Assembly: GCA_963922705.1 (NCBI GenBank)
Contig: CAWUJS010000003.1
Coordinates: 1 to 64,000 of the forward strand
Source of the DNA: TMED27 sp963922705
GTDB lineage: Bacteria; Pseudomonadota; Alphaproteobacteria; Micavibrionales; Micavibrionaceae
Direction of reading: 5' to 3'
Length of the DNA stretch: 64,000 nucleotides
The notes beneath the pieces were generated by a model, which searched no databases, had not been told where the DNA came from, and was given only the letters and a program-made list of their open reading frames with translations. This document shows, piece after piece, positions 42,834-52,033 of this stretch. The position numbers and the translations under genes are program-made. Each line of letters opens with the position of its first letter. The first letter of the stretch is position 1.

Positions 42834-44060
42834 TTAATCCTCGTAACGGCTCATGGCGAGCGTACAGTTAGTTCCACCAAAGCCAAATGAATTGGAAATG
42901 AGTGTTTCATGGCGTACGTTATCAACGCGATTAAGCGCGATCGGCATGCCTTGTGCGCCTTCATCCAGATTTTCAACATTTATGCTGGGGCAAACAAAGT
43001 CATTTTGTAGCATGAGCAAACTGTAAATGGCTTCTTGTACGCCTGTACCGCCTAAAGAATGCCCGGTCATTGATTTTGTCGCACTGATATGCGGGATATC
43101 CTGTTCCAAAGGATCAAAAACCTCACGGATAGCGTTCAATTCGGTTATATCTCCCACAGGTGTACTTGTTCCATGTGTATTAATATATGTAACAGGTTTT
43201 TTGATCGTACTAATGGCCTGTTTCATGCAGCGCACAGCGCCCTCACCGCTTGGTGCAACCATATCCGCACCATCAGATGTCGCGCCGTAGCCTGTAATTT
43301 CGCCGTAAATTTTTGCGCCGCGTGCTTTGGCATGTTCCAGCTCCTCAAGGACAACAATCCCGCCGCCGCCTGCGATCACAAAACCATCACGATTTGCATC
43401 ATAGGCACGCGCTGCTTTTTCCGGCGTATCATTATATTTCGAAGACATTGCCCCCATCGCATCAAATAAAACAGACAGCGTCCAGTCCAATTCTTCTCCG
43501 CCGCCGGCAAACATAATGTCCTGCTTGCCCCATTGAATCATCTCAGCCGCATTGCCGATGCAGTGCGCGGATGTCGAACAAGCCGAAGAAATGGAGTAAT
43601 TCACGCCTTTGATTTCAAAATTGGTCGCAGCGGTCGCCGATGTGGTTGAGCACATTGCTTTCGGTACCGCGAAAGGCCCTACACGCTTGGGGCTTTTTTC
43701 GCGTGTGATATCGGCGGCTAATACTTGCGCCCGTGTTGACGGCCCGCCGGAGCCGACAATAATCCCTGTACGCTCATTGGATATATCGGATTTCTCCAGC
43801 CCTGCATCGGCGATAGCCTGTTCCATCGATAAATGGGTGTACGCCGCAGCATCGCCCATAAAACGATAAAGCCGCTTATCAATATTTTCAGCCAAATCAA
43901 TATCGGGCTTGCCGTGAACTTGACTACGAAACCCCAACTCTGCATATTCCGGGGCGGCTGTAATGCCTGACTTTCCTGCTTTCAGGCTTGCCAACACCTC
44001 TTCCTGATTTGTCCCAATACAAGAGATAATGCCTATACCTGTGACAACAACACGTCTCAT
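42834..44060 (-). CDS. fabB: 3-oxoacyl-ACP synthase I (FabB)
   Basis: Elongating condensing enzyme, needed for unsaturated fatty acids together with FabA. 408 aa. The active-site Cys161 is in SISSACSTSAHCIG, with His residues in INTHGTSTPVGD and ATKSMTGHSLGGTG. The start at 44060 (MRRVVVTGIGI) matches the family; an upstream in-frame ATG at 44102 would overlap fabA. It starts 7 bases after fabA. Confidence 0.96.
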   Translation of the reverse strand: MRRVVVTGIGIISCIGTNQEEVLASLKAGKSGITAAPEYAELGFRSQVHGKPDIDLAENIDKRLYRFMGDAAAYTHLSMEQAIADAGLEKSDISNERTGIIVGSGGPSTRAQVLAADITREKSPKRVGPFAVPKAMCSTTSATAATNFEIKGVNYSISSACSTSAHCIGNAAEMIQWGKQDIMFAGGGEELDWTLSVLFDAMGAMSSKYNDTPEKAARAYDANRDGFVIAGGGGIVVLEELEHAKARGAKIYGEITGYGATSDGADMVAPSGEGAVRCMKQAISTIKKPVTYINTHGTSTPVGDITELNAIREVFDPLEQDIPHISATKSMTGHSLGGTGVQEAIYSLLMLQNDFVCPSINVENLDEGAQGMPIALNRVDNVRHETLISNSFGFGGTNCTLAMSRYED

Positions 44061-44067
44061 GCCTTGA

Positions 44068-44601
44068 TCATCCTTTTTTGGAATTATCTTTAGAGTTATC
44101 AAAAAGGCCGACTTTCATATCTTTGGCTTCATAGATAACATTTCCGTCCGCCTCAAGCTTTCCATCCGCCACACCAAGAACCAGCTTGCGGTTAATTACG
44201 CGTTTGAAATCAACGATATAGCGCACAAGCTTTGTTGTCGGGAGAACTTGATCGGTAAATTTCAGCTCTCCCAGCCCTAGCGCCCTGCCCGATCCCGGCG
44301 CACCTGTCCAGCCAAGGAAAAAGCCGGTTAATTGCCAGAGAGCATCCAAGCCAAGACAACCCGGCATAACAGGATCACCCTTGAAATGGCAGTCAAAAAA
44401 CCAAAGGTCAGGCTTAATATCAAATTCAGCGACAATCTGCCCCTTGCCGTATTCTCCGCCATCAACTGTTACGCTTGTAATGCGGTCAAACATCAGCATA
44501 GGCGGCAACGGAAGCTGCGCATTGCCAGGGCCAAATAACTTGCCCTCGCCGCATTCTATGATTTCCTCATAAGAGTAACTTGATTTAGGTTCAAAGCTCA
44601 T
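44068..44601 (-). CDS. fabA: 3-hydroxydecanoyl-ACP dehydratase/isomerase
   Basis: Dehydrates 3-hydroxydecanoyl-ACP and isomerises it to the cis-3 form, starting unsaturated fatty acid synthesis. 177 aa hot-dog fold. The catalytic His72 is in FFDCHFKGDPVMPG and the Asp86 in GLDALWQLTGFF. It heads fabA-fabB-fabI. In many rhizobia-type genomes irr lies before fabA; here the preceding gene is a protein of unknown function. Confidence 0.97.
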   Translation of the reverse strand: MSFEPKSSYSYEEIIECGEGKLFGPGNAQLPLPPMLMFDRITSVTVDGGEYGKGQIVAEFDIKPDLWFFDCHFKGDPVMPGCLGLDALWQLTGFFLGWTGAPGSGRALGLGELKFTDQVLPTTKLVRYIVDFKRVINRKLVLGVADGKLEADGNVIYEAKDMKVGLFDNSKDNSKKG

Positions 44602-44700
44602 ATGTATCCTATCCGCATTAATAAACTCGTCATAGTTATAGGGGTTTCATCACATGCCCGCAAGAACATGGCAATCATTATTTTTGGTTATCAAGAAAAG

Positions 44701-45675
44701 TTAATATGTCGCCACGTCGTATGTCATGCAAACAGATTTATAGGTTTCCGACATAGCAGCCATTGCAAGCGGTTTTGCGATTGCGGGTTCGATTTCCGGG
44801 ATTTCTCCGCCAGCAGCCACAGCAACCATGCGCCCTGCGGCTTTGGCGCAGCATATTGCTTGAAAAAAGTTATCATCAACTTTCAAGGCTTCAAAAAACA
44901 CCTTGCAATAAGGCTCTATACCGAAGATCAAATCAATCGGCGCATTTACGGGTACGTCATTTGCCGCCAGACCAAAGCGCCAATCGCTACCTGCCGGAAC
45001 CCCCAGACGCACAGCCTCCTGTGTCATCACATAAACAATACGATCCAGTTTTTCTGGGACTTCGGAGCCGGAAAATAATTCACAATATTCTGCATTCAAA
45101 GAAAGAGCCAGCCTACGCCCCGATACGGCGGATAAAGAGGCGATGCATTCCTGCAAGCCCCAGCCCTCACCGGCGACTTTTTCTTCAATTACAACATCAC
45201 ATAGTTCTTGCGCAGCAATTTCAAACACCATAGCCCGCATTGCACATTCCGCCAAAAGGCGTAAAGTTTCTTCACGGGATTGACCAACCTCTTCCCAACT
45301 CACAATAATATTATGGATGATGGTTAAGATAAGGTCATGAAATTCATAAGCGCAATCGAGCCAGTCTTCGAATAATAGTCTCGCCGCTTGCCTGCCGCGC
45401 TCTGTTTCAAAATCAATAATATTGGCTGGCGGTAAGGCATTGATATCCAGATCACCACTAAGTGGCTCCGCGCCAAGTAAGTCGCTTAATTTTGCGAGGC
45501 CGGCCAGCATCGATTCATCCGGCTTTTCAAACACCAGATATGTTTCCACAAGAACACCTGCCATATGCTGAATCACAGCCATAGAATCAGTGCCGCGTTC
45601 AGCATCACTCGCGAGCGCAATGATTTCCTTATAGAGCCTTGCGCCCATTTCCGGCTTGTTCGTTACAGCAAACAT
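44701..45675 (-). CDS. Conserved-looking acidic protein of unknown function
   Basis: 324 aa, mostly alpha-helical and acidic, with no signal peptide or clear membrane segment. The N-terminal part has EIIALASDAERGTDSMAVIQ and the middle LLFEDWLDCAYEFHDLILTI. Small runs of Ala near the C-terminus (AICCAKAAGRMVAVAAGG) could be a buried helix. It lies 99 bases upstream of fabA on the same strand. I do not recognise the family. Confidence 0.68.
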   Translation of the reverse strand: MFAVTNKPEMGARLYKEIIALASDAERGTDSMAVIQHMAGVLVETYLVFEKPDESMLAGLAKLSDLLGAEPLSGDLDINALPPANIIDFETERGRQAARLLFEDWLDCAYEFHDLILTIIHNIIVSWEEVGQSREETLRLLAECAMRAMVFEIAAQELCDVVIEEKVAGEGWGLQECIASLSAVSGRRLALSLNAEYCELFSGSEVPEKLDRIVYVMTQEAVRLGVPAGSDWRFGLAANDVPVNAPIDLIFGIEPYCKVFFEALKVDDNFFQAICCAKAAGRMVAVAAGGEIPEIEPAIAKPLAMAAMSETYKSVCMTYDVATY

Positions 45676-45833
45676 AGTTTAAGTCTTAAAAGAAAATCCC
45701 ACAAAAAACTGTGGAAAAAGGTGTGGATATTTATTGGATAAGTCGATAATGCAATCAACAAGTTCAAGATTAATCGAATTTGAATCCGAGGACAATAGCT
45801 TTATTGTAAATAAAATTGGGGAAGAGCGATATT

Positions 45834-46328
45834 TTAGTCTTCGATTAACTCATCTGCATAAATGCCCCAGAGATTCTCCTTTTCAACCCATCCATGATAT
45901 CCTGAGGCTTCGATGCGGCACCAAACAGCCTTACACCGCCTTATTTTTACAATAACGCTTGGTTCGATCAAGGCGATGACTCTGTTGCTTTTATCAGGCT
46001 TATTATACATAGAAACAGTGTCTTGAGACATGATTATCGCATGACGCTTACCGGAAAGCAGCGAGCGATGCATCCAACCCTCCTGCCCTTCATGGTCTCT
46101 AATTTTACGCCAATGATCAAATTCCAGTGTTATCTCAACCGGCAAACCGGAGCGCTTAAAAACCCATTGCACAGGATATTTCTTCCCGGGGCCGCTACGA
46201 ACAAAAGCCTCGTTCGATGCCGTTGTTACAAAGCGCGGTAGTGGATAAGCTGTTGAACGAAAAGGATTATCGCCACTTTGAGCGGATGCAGGTAAAGATA
46301 ACAGCAATAATAAAATTAAAATTGGCAT
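45834..46328 (-). CDS. Secreted bacterial SH3-domain protein
   Basis: 164 aa. A signal peptide (PILILLLLLSLPASAQSG) is followed by two SH3-like repeats: the first contains NEAFVRSGPGKKYPVQWVFK and ITLEFDHWRKIRDHEGQEGW, the second DTVSMYNKPDKSNRVIALIE and VWCRIEASGYHGWVEKENLWG. Such proteins are common in alphaproteobacteria and probably bind peptidoglycan. The ATG at 46328 gives a clean signal peptide; an upstream ATG at 46364 adds a cysteine-containing extension that weakens it. Confidence 0.85.
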   Translation of the reverse strand: MPILILLLLLSLPASAQSGDNPFRSTAYPLPRFVTTASNEAFVRSGPGKKYPVQWVFKRSGLPVEITLEFDHWRKIRDHEGQEGWMHRSLLSGKRHAIIMSQDTVSMYNKPDKSNRVIALIEPSVIVKIRRCKAVWCRIEASGYHGWVEKENLWGIYADELIED

Positions 46329-46418
46329 AGCTGTTTCTATCACACAAGACAGGCGCAATACCAATATTTAAGATATAAATTCCTTGGTGGTGATGCTTCT
46401 TATTGTTAAACATCATTC

Positions 46419-47408
46419 ATGAACAAAGATTTTGAAATCTCCGTTGCGCCGATGATGGATTGGACGGATCGGCATTGCCGGTATTTTTTGCGCCTTATAG
46501 CGCCGCATGTGAAGCTTTATACCGAAATGGTGACAACGAGCGCGCTGTTGCACGGAGATGCAGAGCGTTTTTTGAGATTTGATGCAGCGGAGCATCCTGT
46601 TGTGCTTCAGCTTGGCGGATCAGATCCCGATGATTTAGCGCGATGCGCAGAGATGGGCGCAAAAGCAGGCTATGATGAGATCAATCTCAATTGCGGCTGC
46701 CCTTCGGATCGCGTGCAAAGTGGGCGTTTTGGGGCGTGCTTGATGCAAGAGCCTGATCATGTTGCCGCCTGTATAGCAGCTATGGATAAGGCTGTTGATA
46801 TCCCTGTAACCATCAAATGCCGCATTGGGATTGATCATGAGGATAGTTTTGAGTTTCTGGATCGATTTGTGGATAAATCTATGGATAAAGGTTGCAAAAC
46901 TTTTATTATTCATGCCCGTAGCGCCTGGTTAAAAGGCTTATCGCCTAAGGAAAACCGTGATGTTCCGCCATTAAACTATAAGCGTGTGTACCAAGTGAAA
47001 GAAAAATATCCACATCTGAGGATTATTTTAAATGGAGGCATTACTTCTCTTGGGCAGATTGAGGAGGCCCATGAACTCGATGGCGTTATGATTGGCCGGG
47101 AAGCGTATCAAAACCCCTATTTTTTAGCACAAATAGAGCGCAAGGTTTTTGGCAACCATGGGATTAAAGGCCGCGATAAAGTGGCACGCGCTATGATTCC
47201 TTATATTGAGCAGCAAATGCGTGATTACGGTACGCCGGTTAAATCCATCACGCGGCATATAATGGGGCTTTATCATCATCAACCGGGTGCAAAAGCCTGG
47301 CGACGTGCCTTGAGCAACTATCCGTATCAAGACAATGCCGGGCCGGAGGTTATTGAAAAGGCTTTGTTAGAAAAAGACTGTGCTGCCTCTGGGAAAACAG
47401 TGCTATAG
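46419..47408 (+). CDS. dusA: tRNA-dihydrouridine(20/20a) synthase
   Basis: FMN enzyme that reduces uridines in the tRNA D loop. 329 aa. It has the family openings VAPMMDWTDRHCRYF and LQLGGSDPDDLARCAEM, the catalytic Cys in NLNCGCPSDRVQSGRFGA and the FMN-binding NGGITSLGQ and DGVMIGREAYQNP. The last features and length indicate the DusA subgroup. The next gene starts 8 bases after it. Confidence 0.96.
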   Translation: MNKDFEISVAPMMDWTDRHCRYFLRLIAPHVKLYTEMVTTSALLHGDAERFLRFDAAEHPVVLQLGGSDPDDLARCAEMGAKAGYDEINLNCGCPSDRVQSGRFGACLMQEPDHVAACIAAMDKAVDIPVTIKCRIGIDHEDSFEFLDRFVDKSMDKGCKTFIIHARSAWLKGLSPKENRDVPPLNYKRVYQVKEKYPHLRIILNGGITSLGQIEEAHELDGVMIGREAYQNPYFLAQIERKVFGNHGIKGRDKVARAMIPYIEQQMRDYGTPVKSITRHIMGLYHHQPGAKAWRRALSNYPYQDNAGPEVIEKALLEKDCAASGKTVL

Positions 47409-47416
47409 TTTGAATA

Positions 47417-48538
47417 ATGAACCACTGGAAATACCTAAAGCCAAAAGACGCGCATCAATTTCTAGATTCTGTTCGTGATAGTCAGAATAGGATCTTATTT
47501 GAGCCTGAAATATGCGAGGTTTTTTCGCATCCCCTCGATTTCTTTGATGGTTATGATTTGCTGCGGATTTCTAATCAATACTCCCCGCCTTTCATGATTT
47601 TTGATTATTTGAGCAATGGCGAAAACCACTATTACCTTGATGGATCGGATGATGCTTTTCAGACGCTATGCAAACAAAAATCCATAAGCCTTACCGAGGA
47701 TAATGTCCTTGATTATATCGATATGTATTTCTCATACGTCTATGAACGCGGGAACAGCATTGTCTTTATCCGCGATGCGCAAGATATGAATTTCAAAGGC
47801 TCTGACGGGATGGGCGTACATTTCAAAGCTATTCAAAAGCTTGAAACTGTTTCGGTTTCATGGAGTGACTATGAAGATGCTTTTATCATTCGTACGCCTC
47901 TTTTATATCAGGAACAAACCCGTGAAGGCATTATTCATGTTCATAAAAACGGAAGGATAGACGTACAGGAGCCACTTGCGGTGAGCTTTTTAGATGCTCC
48001 AAAAGCTGTTGAAACAATTGCCCTTGAACACCCCAAAGCTAAAGATATTAAAGATCAGGTAAAAGATCTTTTAAGCAAAAGCAGCGGCGCACAGCGCTTA
48101 ATGGGTATTGCAGATGAAAAGAATGTTGAAATTCGCGTACTGTCTTCCCCCAATTACCAGGCTATTACGACCAACAAACCGCTTATCTATCTTTTTATGC
48201 CCGCAGCACAATTCACCGCAGATTATCATCAGGCTTTGCAAATTGTTGGAGCGCTGCGTGATATGGAGCAAATTCTGGGCGGGTTTCCGAGACCGTCAAA
48301 AGAAGAGGCTGATGAGATTTATTTTGCAGTCAGCTATGATAAAAATATCAATCTTCTGATGGAGATTTGTAAAATCGTTGATGAATATGAGGCACTTAAT
48401 ATTCCCGAAGCGGCATCCGCCATGCGGCGATTGGGTATAGGAGACATCTATAGCGGATACAAAAATGATGCTTCTTCTTCTGAAATGCTGGATATCTATG
48501 TTAATATGATGGAGAAACAAGGATTTATAGTGGAGTAA
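47417..48538 (+). CDS. Protein of unknown function
   Basis: 373 aa. I do not recognise a family. The protein is soluble, without signal peptide or membrane helices, and rather rich in Asp, Tyr and Phe. It lies 8 bases after dusA and directly before a 78-aa gene on the same strand, so the three are probably cotranscribed. The reading frame is intact and its base composition fits the neighbours. Confidence 0.75.
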   Translation: MNHWKYLKPKDAHQFLDSVRDSQNRILFEPEICEVFSHPLDFFDGYDLLRISNQYSPPFMIFDYLSNGENHYYLDGSDDAFQTLCKQKSISLTEDNVLDYIDMYFSYVYERGNSIVFIRDAQDMNFKGSDGMGVHFKAIQKLETVSVSWSDYEDAFIIRTPLLYQEQTREGIIHVHKNGRIDVQEPLAVSFLDAPKAVETIALEHPKAKDIKDQVKDLLSKSSGAQRLMGIADEKNVEIRVLSSPNYQAITTNKPLIYLFMPAAQFTADYHQALQIVGALRDMEQILGGFPRPSKEEADEIYFAVSYDKNINLLMEICKIVDEYEALNIPEAASAMRRLGIGDIYSGYKNDASSSEMLDIYVNMMEKQGFIVE

Positions 48539-48543
48539 GCTTA

Positions 48544-48780
48544 ATGTGCGGAAGTATGTTTTATACATGGAACGGAGCAGGCAATAGCTGGATGAAGCCC
48601 GGCGCGCCTGGAAATCAGGTTATTACGGCTAATTTGCGTGACCGTGATCAACCAGTCAACTATGGTATGTCATCTCGGATACAATCGGCTAGTGCCCAAA
48701 ATCGCGCTGATTTTTCATCCCAACATGCGGGTGTGGAGTCGGAAGCGATTAAATCTTATAAGCAAAATTTTCAGAGTTAA
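48544..48780 (+). CDS. Small hypothetical protein
   Basis: 78 aa, polar, low in Leu and with many Ser, Asn and Gln. It begins 5 bases after the preceding stop and has GTGGAGT as a ribosome binding site about 10 bases upstream, which supports translation. The C-terminal part looks disordered. No family recognised. Confidence 0.55.
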   Translation: MCGSMFYTWNGAGNSWMKPGAPGNQVITANLRDRDQPVNYGMSSRIQSASAQNRADFSSQHAGVESEAIKSYKQNFQS

Positions 48781-48861
48781 TCAAAATTTCGTCATTACAC
48801 CATGGCAATTGCATTTGAACTTATGGCTTGTAAAAACCATAGTCATCCCGTGCCACCCACT

Positions 48862-48927
48862 GTCATCCCGGCGAAAGCCGGGATCTCTTCGCTTTAATAA
48901 TGAGATCCCCGCTTTCGCGGGGATGAC
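48862..48927. repeat. Dispersed palindromic repeat, GTCATCCCGGCGAAAGCCGGGATC type (copy G)
   Basis: GTCATCCCGGCGAAAGCCG at the left and CCCCGCTTTCGCGGGGATGAC at the right make a large hairpin. A partial copy GTCATCCCG starts at 48842. It lies between the convergent small gene and sufA, where it may block read-through. Confidence 0.82.
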
Positions 48928-48983
48928 GATAACTGTTGGCTGTGTCCGATAACATGATCCCCGCTGTATTTGCAAACAAACCC

Positions 48984-49358
48984 TCACGTTGTTTCGGTTT
49001 GCTTTGCGGGTTTTAATTTGTTCACATCGATGTGGAAGCTCTCACCACAGCCGCAACGTGCTGTTTCATTAGGGTTGATAAAATCAAACCGACTATTCCC
49101 CAATTCGTCCATAATATAATCCACGGTTGTGCCTATCAGCATCCATGAGTACATTTTGGGGATATTAAGCGTTACACCATGCTCATCAAAAACATCATCA
49201 CCGCTGATATCATCGCCTTCGTTGATGTAATCCATTTTATAGGAGCTACCGGAACAGCCTGTTGATTTGATGGATAAGCGCACGCCCTGCGATCCTGTTG
49301 GCGCTGTTTCCATCAGGGTTTTGATATGGTCTGCTGCTTTTTCAGTGATTGTAATCAT
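48984..49358 (-). CDS. sufA: SufA/HesB-type iron-sulfur carrier
   Basis: A-type carrier that accepts a cluster from SufBCD and passes it on. 124 aa. The three conserved cysteines are in SIKSTGCSGSSYKM and RCGCGESF. Last gene of the SUF operon; a partial repeat (copy H) lies between it and sufT. Confidence 0.93.
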   Translation of the reverse strand: MITITEKAADHIKTLMETAPTGSQGVRLSIKSTGCSGSSYKMDYINEGDDISGDDVFDEHGVTLNIPKMYSWMLIGTTVDYIMDELGNSRFDFINPNETARCGCGESFHIDVNKLKPAKQTETT

Positions 49359-49370
49359 ACTTTTTTCCTA

Positions 49371-49392
49371 GATCCCCGCATCCGCGGGGATG
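49371..49392. repeat. Partial palindromic repeat inside the SUF operon (copy H)
   Basis: GATCCCCGCATCCGCGGGGATG is a self-complementary half-element of the GTCATCCC family, located between sufT and sufA. Confidence 0.65.
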
Positions 49393-49398
49393 CCAGTT

Positions 49399-49848
49399 TT
49401 AATAAAACATATTCAGTTGCATTTTCGCCGTCTCCGACATTTTTGACGGATCCCAAGGCGGATCCCATATAATTTCGACATCCACCTCGCCCACTGTATC
49501 GATTTGAAATAACGCACCCTGTACCCATCCCGGCATTTCCTGTGCCACCGGACAGCCCGGCGATGTGAGCGTCATTTTCACTTCGATATCTGTTGTTTTG
49601 CCATCATCTAAGAATATTATCTCATAAATCAGCCCAAGCTCATAGATATTGACAGGAATTTCAGGATCATAAATTTCCATCAAAGCCTGTCTGACAGATG
49701 GCCATAGAGCGTGATCTCTATCCACCTTAACATGTTCGGGATCGGTTAAAGACTCATCCTCGATAGAAGGTGCAGGGGGTGGCGGCACCTGATTCTTTAA
49801 ACCTTTCTCTTCACTGTCATCTCTTTTTGCTTCTGCCATAGTCACCAT
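49399..49848 (-). CDS. sufT: SUF system assembly protein SufT (DUF59/MIP18 family)
   Basis: 149 aa. A Pro- and Glu-rich N-terminal tail (about 1-45) precedes the MIP18/DUF59 domain with DPEIPVNIYELGLIYEI and TLTSPGCPVAQEMPGWV. SufT helps cluster maturation. The start overlaps the sufS stop in a TAATG arrangement; a second ATG three codons later could also serve. Confidence 0.92.
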   Translation of the reverse strand: MVTMAEAKRDDSEEKGLKNQVPPPPAPSIEDESLTDPEHVKVDRDHALWPSVRQALMEIYDPEIPVNIYELGLIYEIIFLDDGKTTDIEVKMTLTSPGCPVAQEMPGWVQGALFQIDTVGEVDVEIIWDPPWDPSKMSETAKMQLNMFY

Positions 49849-51071
49849 TATACCAACATTTCTTTCGCTTTGATAAGCCCATCATATAATTGATCTATAT
49901 CGGATTTGTTCGAATACAAGCCAAGTGATGCGCGAATTGTACCTTCTATACCATATCTTTTCCACAATGGCATACAGCAATGATGCCCTGTACGTACGGC
50001 AACGCCGCATTGATCAAGGATCATCGCAACATCGCTAATATGCATGCCATCCATGGTAAAACTCATAATTCCGGCTTTGTCCGGCGCGGTGCCGTATAGT
50101 TTAAGCCCATCAATGCTTAAAAGCTTTTCGGTGCCGTAGGCGAACAATTCCTGTTCATGTGTAGCGATATTATCCATGCCGATCGACTGTACGTACTCAA
50201 CCGCAACGCCAAGACCGATCACCTCTGTAATGGCCGGGGTTCCGGCCTCGAAACGATATGGCGGTTCTTTGTAAGTTGTATGATCGAATGTGACATGCTC
50301 AATCATATCGCCGCCCCCCTGATAGGGCGGCATTGTCTCAAGCACATCATATTTTCCGTACAAAACACCAATGCCGCTAGGGCCATAGAGCTTATGTCCC
50401 GTAAACACATAAAAATCCGCATCAAGCTCAGTGACATTGACGGTTCCATGAACAACAGCCTGAGATCCATCGACCAGAATTTTAATGTCAGGATAAAAAT
50501 CACGCGCTAATGTTATTATCTTTTTTGCATTGTTGATCGTCCCCAATGCGTTTGAAATATGCACAAAGGACAGAAATTTTGTTTTCTGCGTGAGCAATGT
50601 TTGAAACGCTTCCAGATCAAGGGTTCCATTATCAAGAACAGGAATGATTTTAATCACAATACCGATTTGATCACGTAGCAATTGCCAGGGAACGATATTC
50701 GCATGGTGTTCCATTTCCGAGATAATAATCTCATCACCTTCAGATAAATGCGCCCTGCCCCAGCTTTGCGCGACTAAATTGATGCTTTCGGTTGTATTTC
50801 GGGTGAAGATGATCTCTTTTTCGTTCGAAGCGCCTATAAATTTTGCGATTTTGGCACGTACAGCCTCAAAATCAGCCGTTAAATCCTGAGAAATAGCATA
50901 TAATCCGCGATGAATATTCGCATAACCGTTTGATTGTACGTTATTCATGACATCAATAACCGCTTGCGGTTTTTGTGCGCTTGCGCCCGTGTCAAGAAAC
51001 GCAAGAGGTTTGCCATTCATTTGTGTTTGAAGAACCGGAAAATCGTCACGGTATTTTGAAATATTGGTCAT
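49848..51071 (-). CDS. sufS: Cysteine desulfurase SufS
   Basis: PLP enzyme that supplies sulfur from cysteine. 407 aa. PLP-binding Lys in FYVFTGHKLYGPSGIG, active-site Cys in RTGHHCCMPLW. The start at 51071 (MTNISKYRDDFPVLQ) fits the family and lies 2 bases after the sufD stop; an in-frame ATG at 51101 would overlap sufD. No separate sufE or sufU is seen. Confidence 0.96.
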   Translation of the reverse strand: MTNISKYRDDFPVLQTQMNGKPLAFLDTGASAQKPQAVIDVMNNVQSNGYANIHRGLYAISQDLTADFEAVRAKIAKFIGASNEKEIIFTRNTTESINLVAQSWGRAHLSEGDEIIISEMEHHANIVPWQLLRDQIGIVIKIIPVLDNGTLDLEAFQTLLTQKTKFLSFVHISNALGTINNAKKIITLARDFYPDIKILVDGSQAVVHGTVNVTELDADFYVFTGHKLYGPSGIGVLYGKYDVLETMPPYQGGGDMIEHVTFDHTTYKEPPYRFEAGTPAITEVIGLGVAVEYVQSIGMDNIATHEQELFAYGTEKLLSIDGLKLYGTAPDKAGIMSFTMDGMHISDVAMILDQCGVAVRTGHHCCMPLWKRYGIEGTIRASLGLYSNKSDIDQLYDGLIKAKEMLV

Positions 51072-51073
51072 GG

Positions 51074-52033
51074 TTATGCCTTTAGGGCAGTTTCCAGCCA
51101 TTTGTTTGTAATTTCAAGAATTTCTTCCTGGATACTTTCGCTCTCAACCTTATCCACAACCTCATCCACAAAAGCCTGTACAAGCAGAAAACGCGCCTGC
51201 GCCTCGCTCAAACCGCGCTGACGGAGATAAAATAAAGGCTCTTCATCCAATTGCCCAGTCGTGGCACCGTGCGAGCATTTTACATCATCGGCATAAATCT
51301 CTAGCTCGGGTTTTGTGTCCATTTCCGCATCAGGCGATAAAAGCAACGCGTTGGAAAGCTGATACCCATCCGTTTTTTGTGCGATTTGGTGTACGTGTAC
51401 TTTACCCTGAAACACACCATGCGCCTTATCATTTAAAAGCGTACGGTAGAATTGATTTGAAACACAATTGGGTGCCTGATGCTCAATCAGAATTGTCGTA
51501 TCGCCATGCTGTGATCCACTTAACAGGTTCACGCCATTGAACGACACCTCAGCCCCCTGCCCCTGAATTTCGGCGTGAATCTCATGGCGGGTTAATTTGC
51601 CGCCCATATTCAGGCTAAAACCGTTATAAACCGCATCACGCGCCGCGGTAATATGCACCAAGTTTGTTTGAACGGCATCATCACTATCCTGATTAATGCG
51701 GATATGATGCAGCTTTGCATTTTGACCAATGGTAATCTCACTGATCATATTCTTCCAATACGCGCCCTCGCCGGATTGGCGTTCAATAACCGTTAGCTCA
51801 GCGTTTTCTTCTATAGTGATTTTCAAATGCGGTTGTGTGTGCTCATTATCCCCTGCTGTAAACACAATTTCCTCAGGCTTTTTCCCGATTTGTCCACTGG
51901 TTTTGTGGATAACCACCTCTTGCGGCGCATCAGCAAGCACAAGGTTTGCGGGCAAAGCGCGCGGAAGATTGGTGAATTTCCACTCTTCAACTTTTGGTGT
52001 TGGGAGATTATTGATTTGAAGTGCTTCTGGCAT
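51074..52033 (-). CDS. sufD: Fe-S cluster scaffold subunit SufD
   Basis: 319-aa beta-helix scaffold partner of SufB. The N-terminal part is shorter than in Escherichia coli SufD. The C-terminal block ADDVKCSHGATTGQLDEEPL, followed by FYLRQRGLSEAQARFLLVQA, is the family signature. The sufD start and sufC stop are adjacent. Confidence 0.94.
   Translation of the reverse strand: MPEALQINNLPTPKVEEWKFTNLPRALPANLVLADAPQEVVIHKTSGQIGKKPEEIVFTAGDNEHTQPHLKITIEENAELTVIERQSGEGAYWKNMISEITIGQNAKLHHIRINQDSDDAVQTNLVHITAARDAVYNGFSLNMGGKLTRHEIHAEIQGQGAEVSFNGVNLLSGSQHGDTTILIEHQAPNCVSNQFYRTLLNDKAHGVFQGKVHVHQIAQKTDGYQLSNALLLSPDAEMDTKPELEIYADDVKCSHGATTGQLDEEPLFYLRQRGLSEAQARFLLVQAFVDEVVDKVESESIQEEILEITNKWLETALKA

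Noticed and set aside
43089..43469. A 126-aa plus-strand open frame inside fabB
   Set aside because: Shadow of the fabB coding frame, with no family resemblance.
48638..48987. Open frames with CHPLSSRRKPGS and VIPAKAGIS-type sequence on both strands
   Set aside because: These are translations of the palindromic repeat at 48862, not genes.
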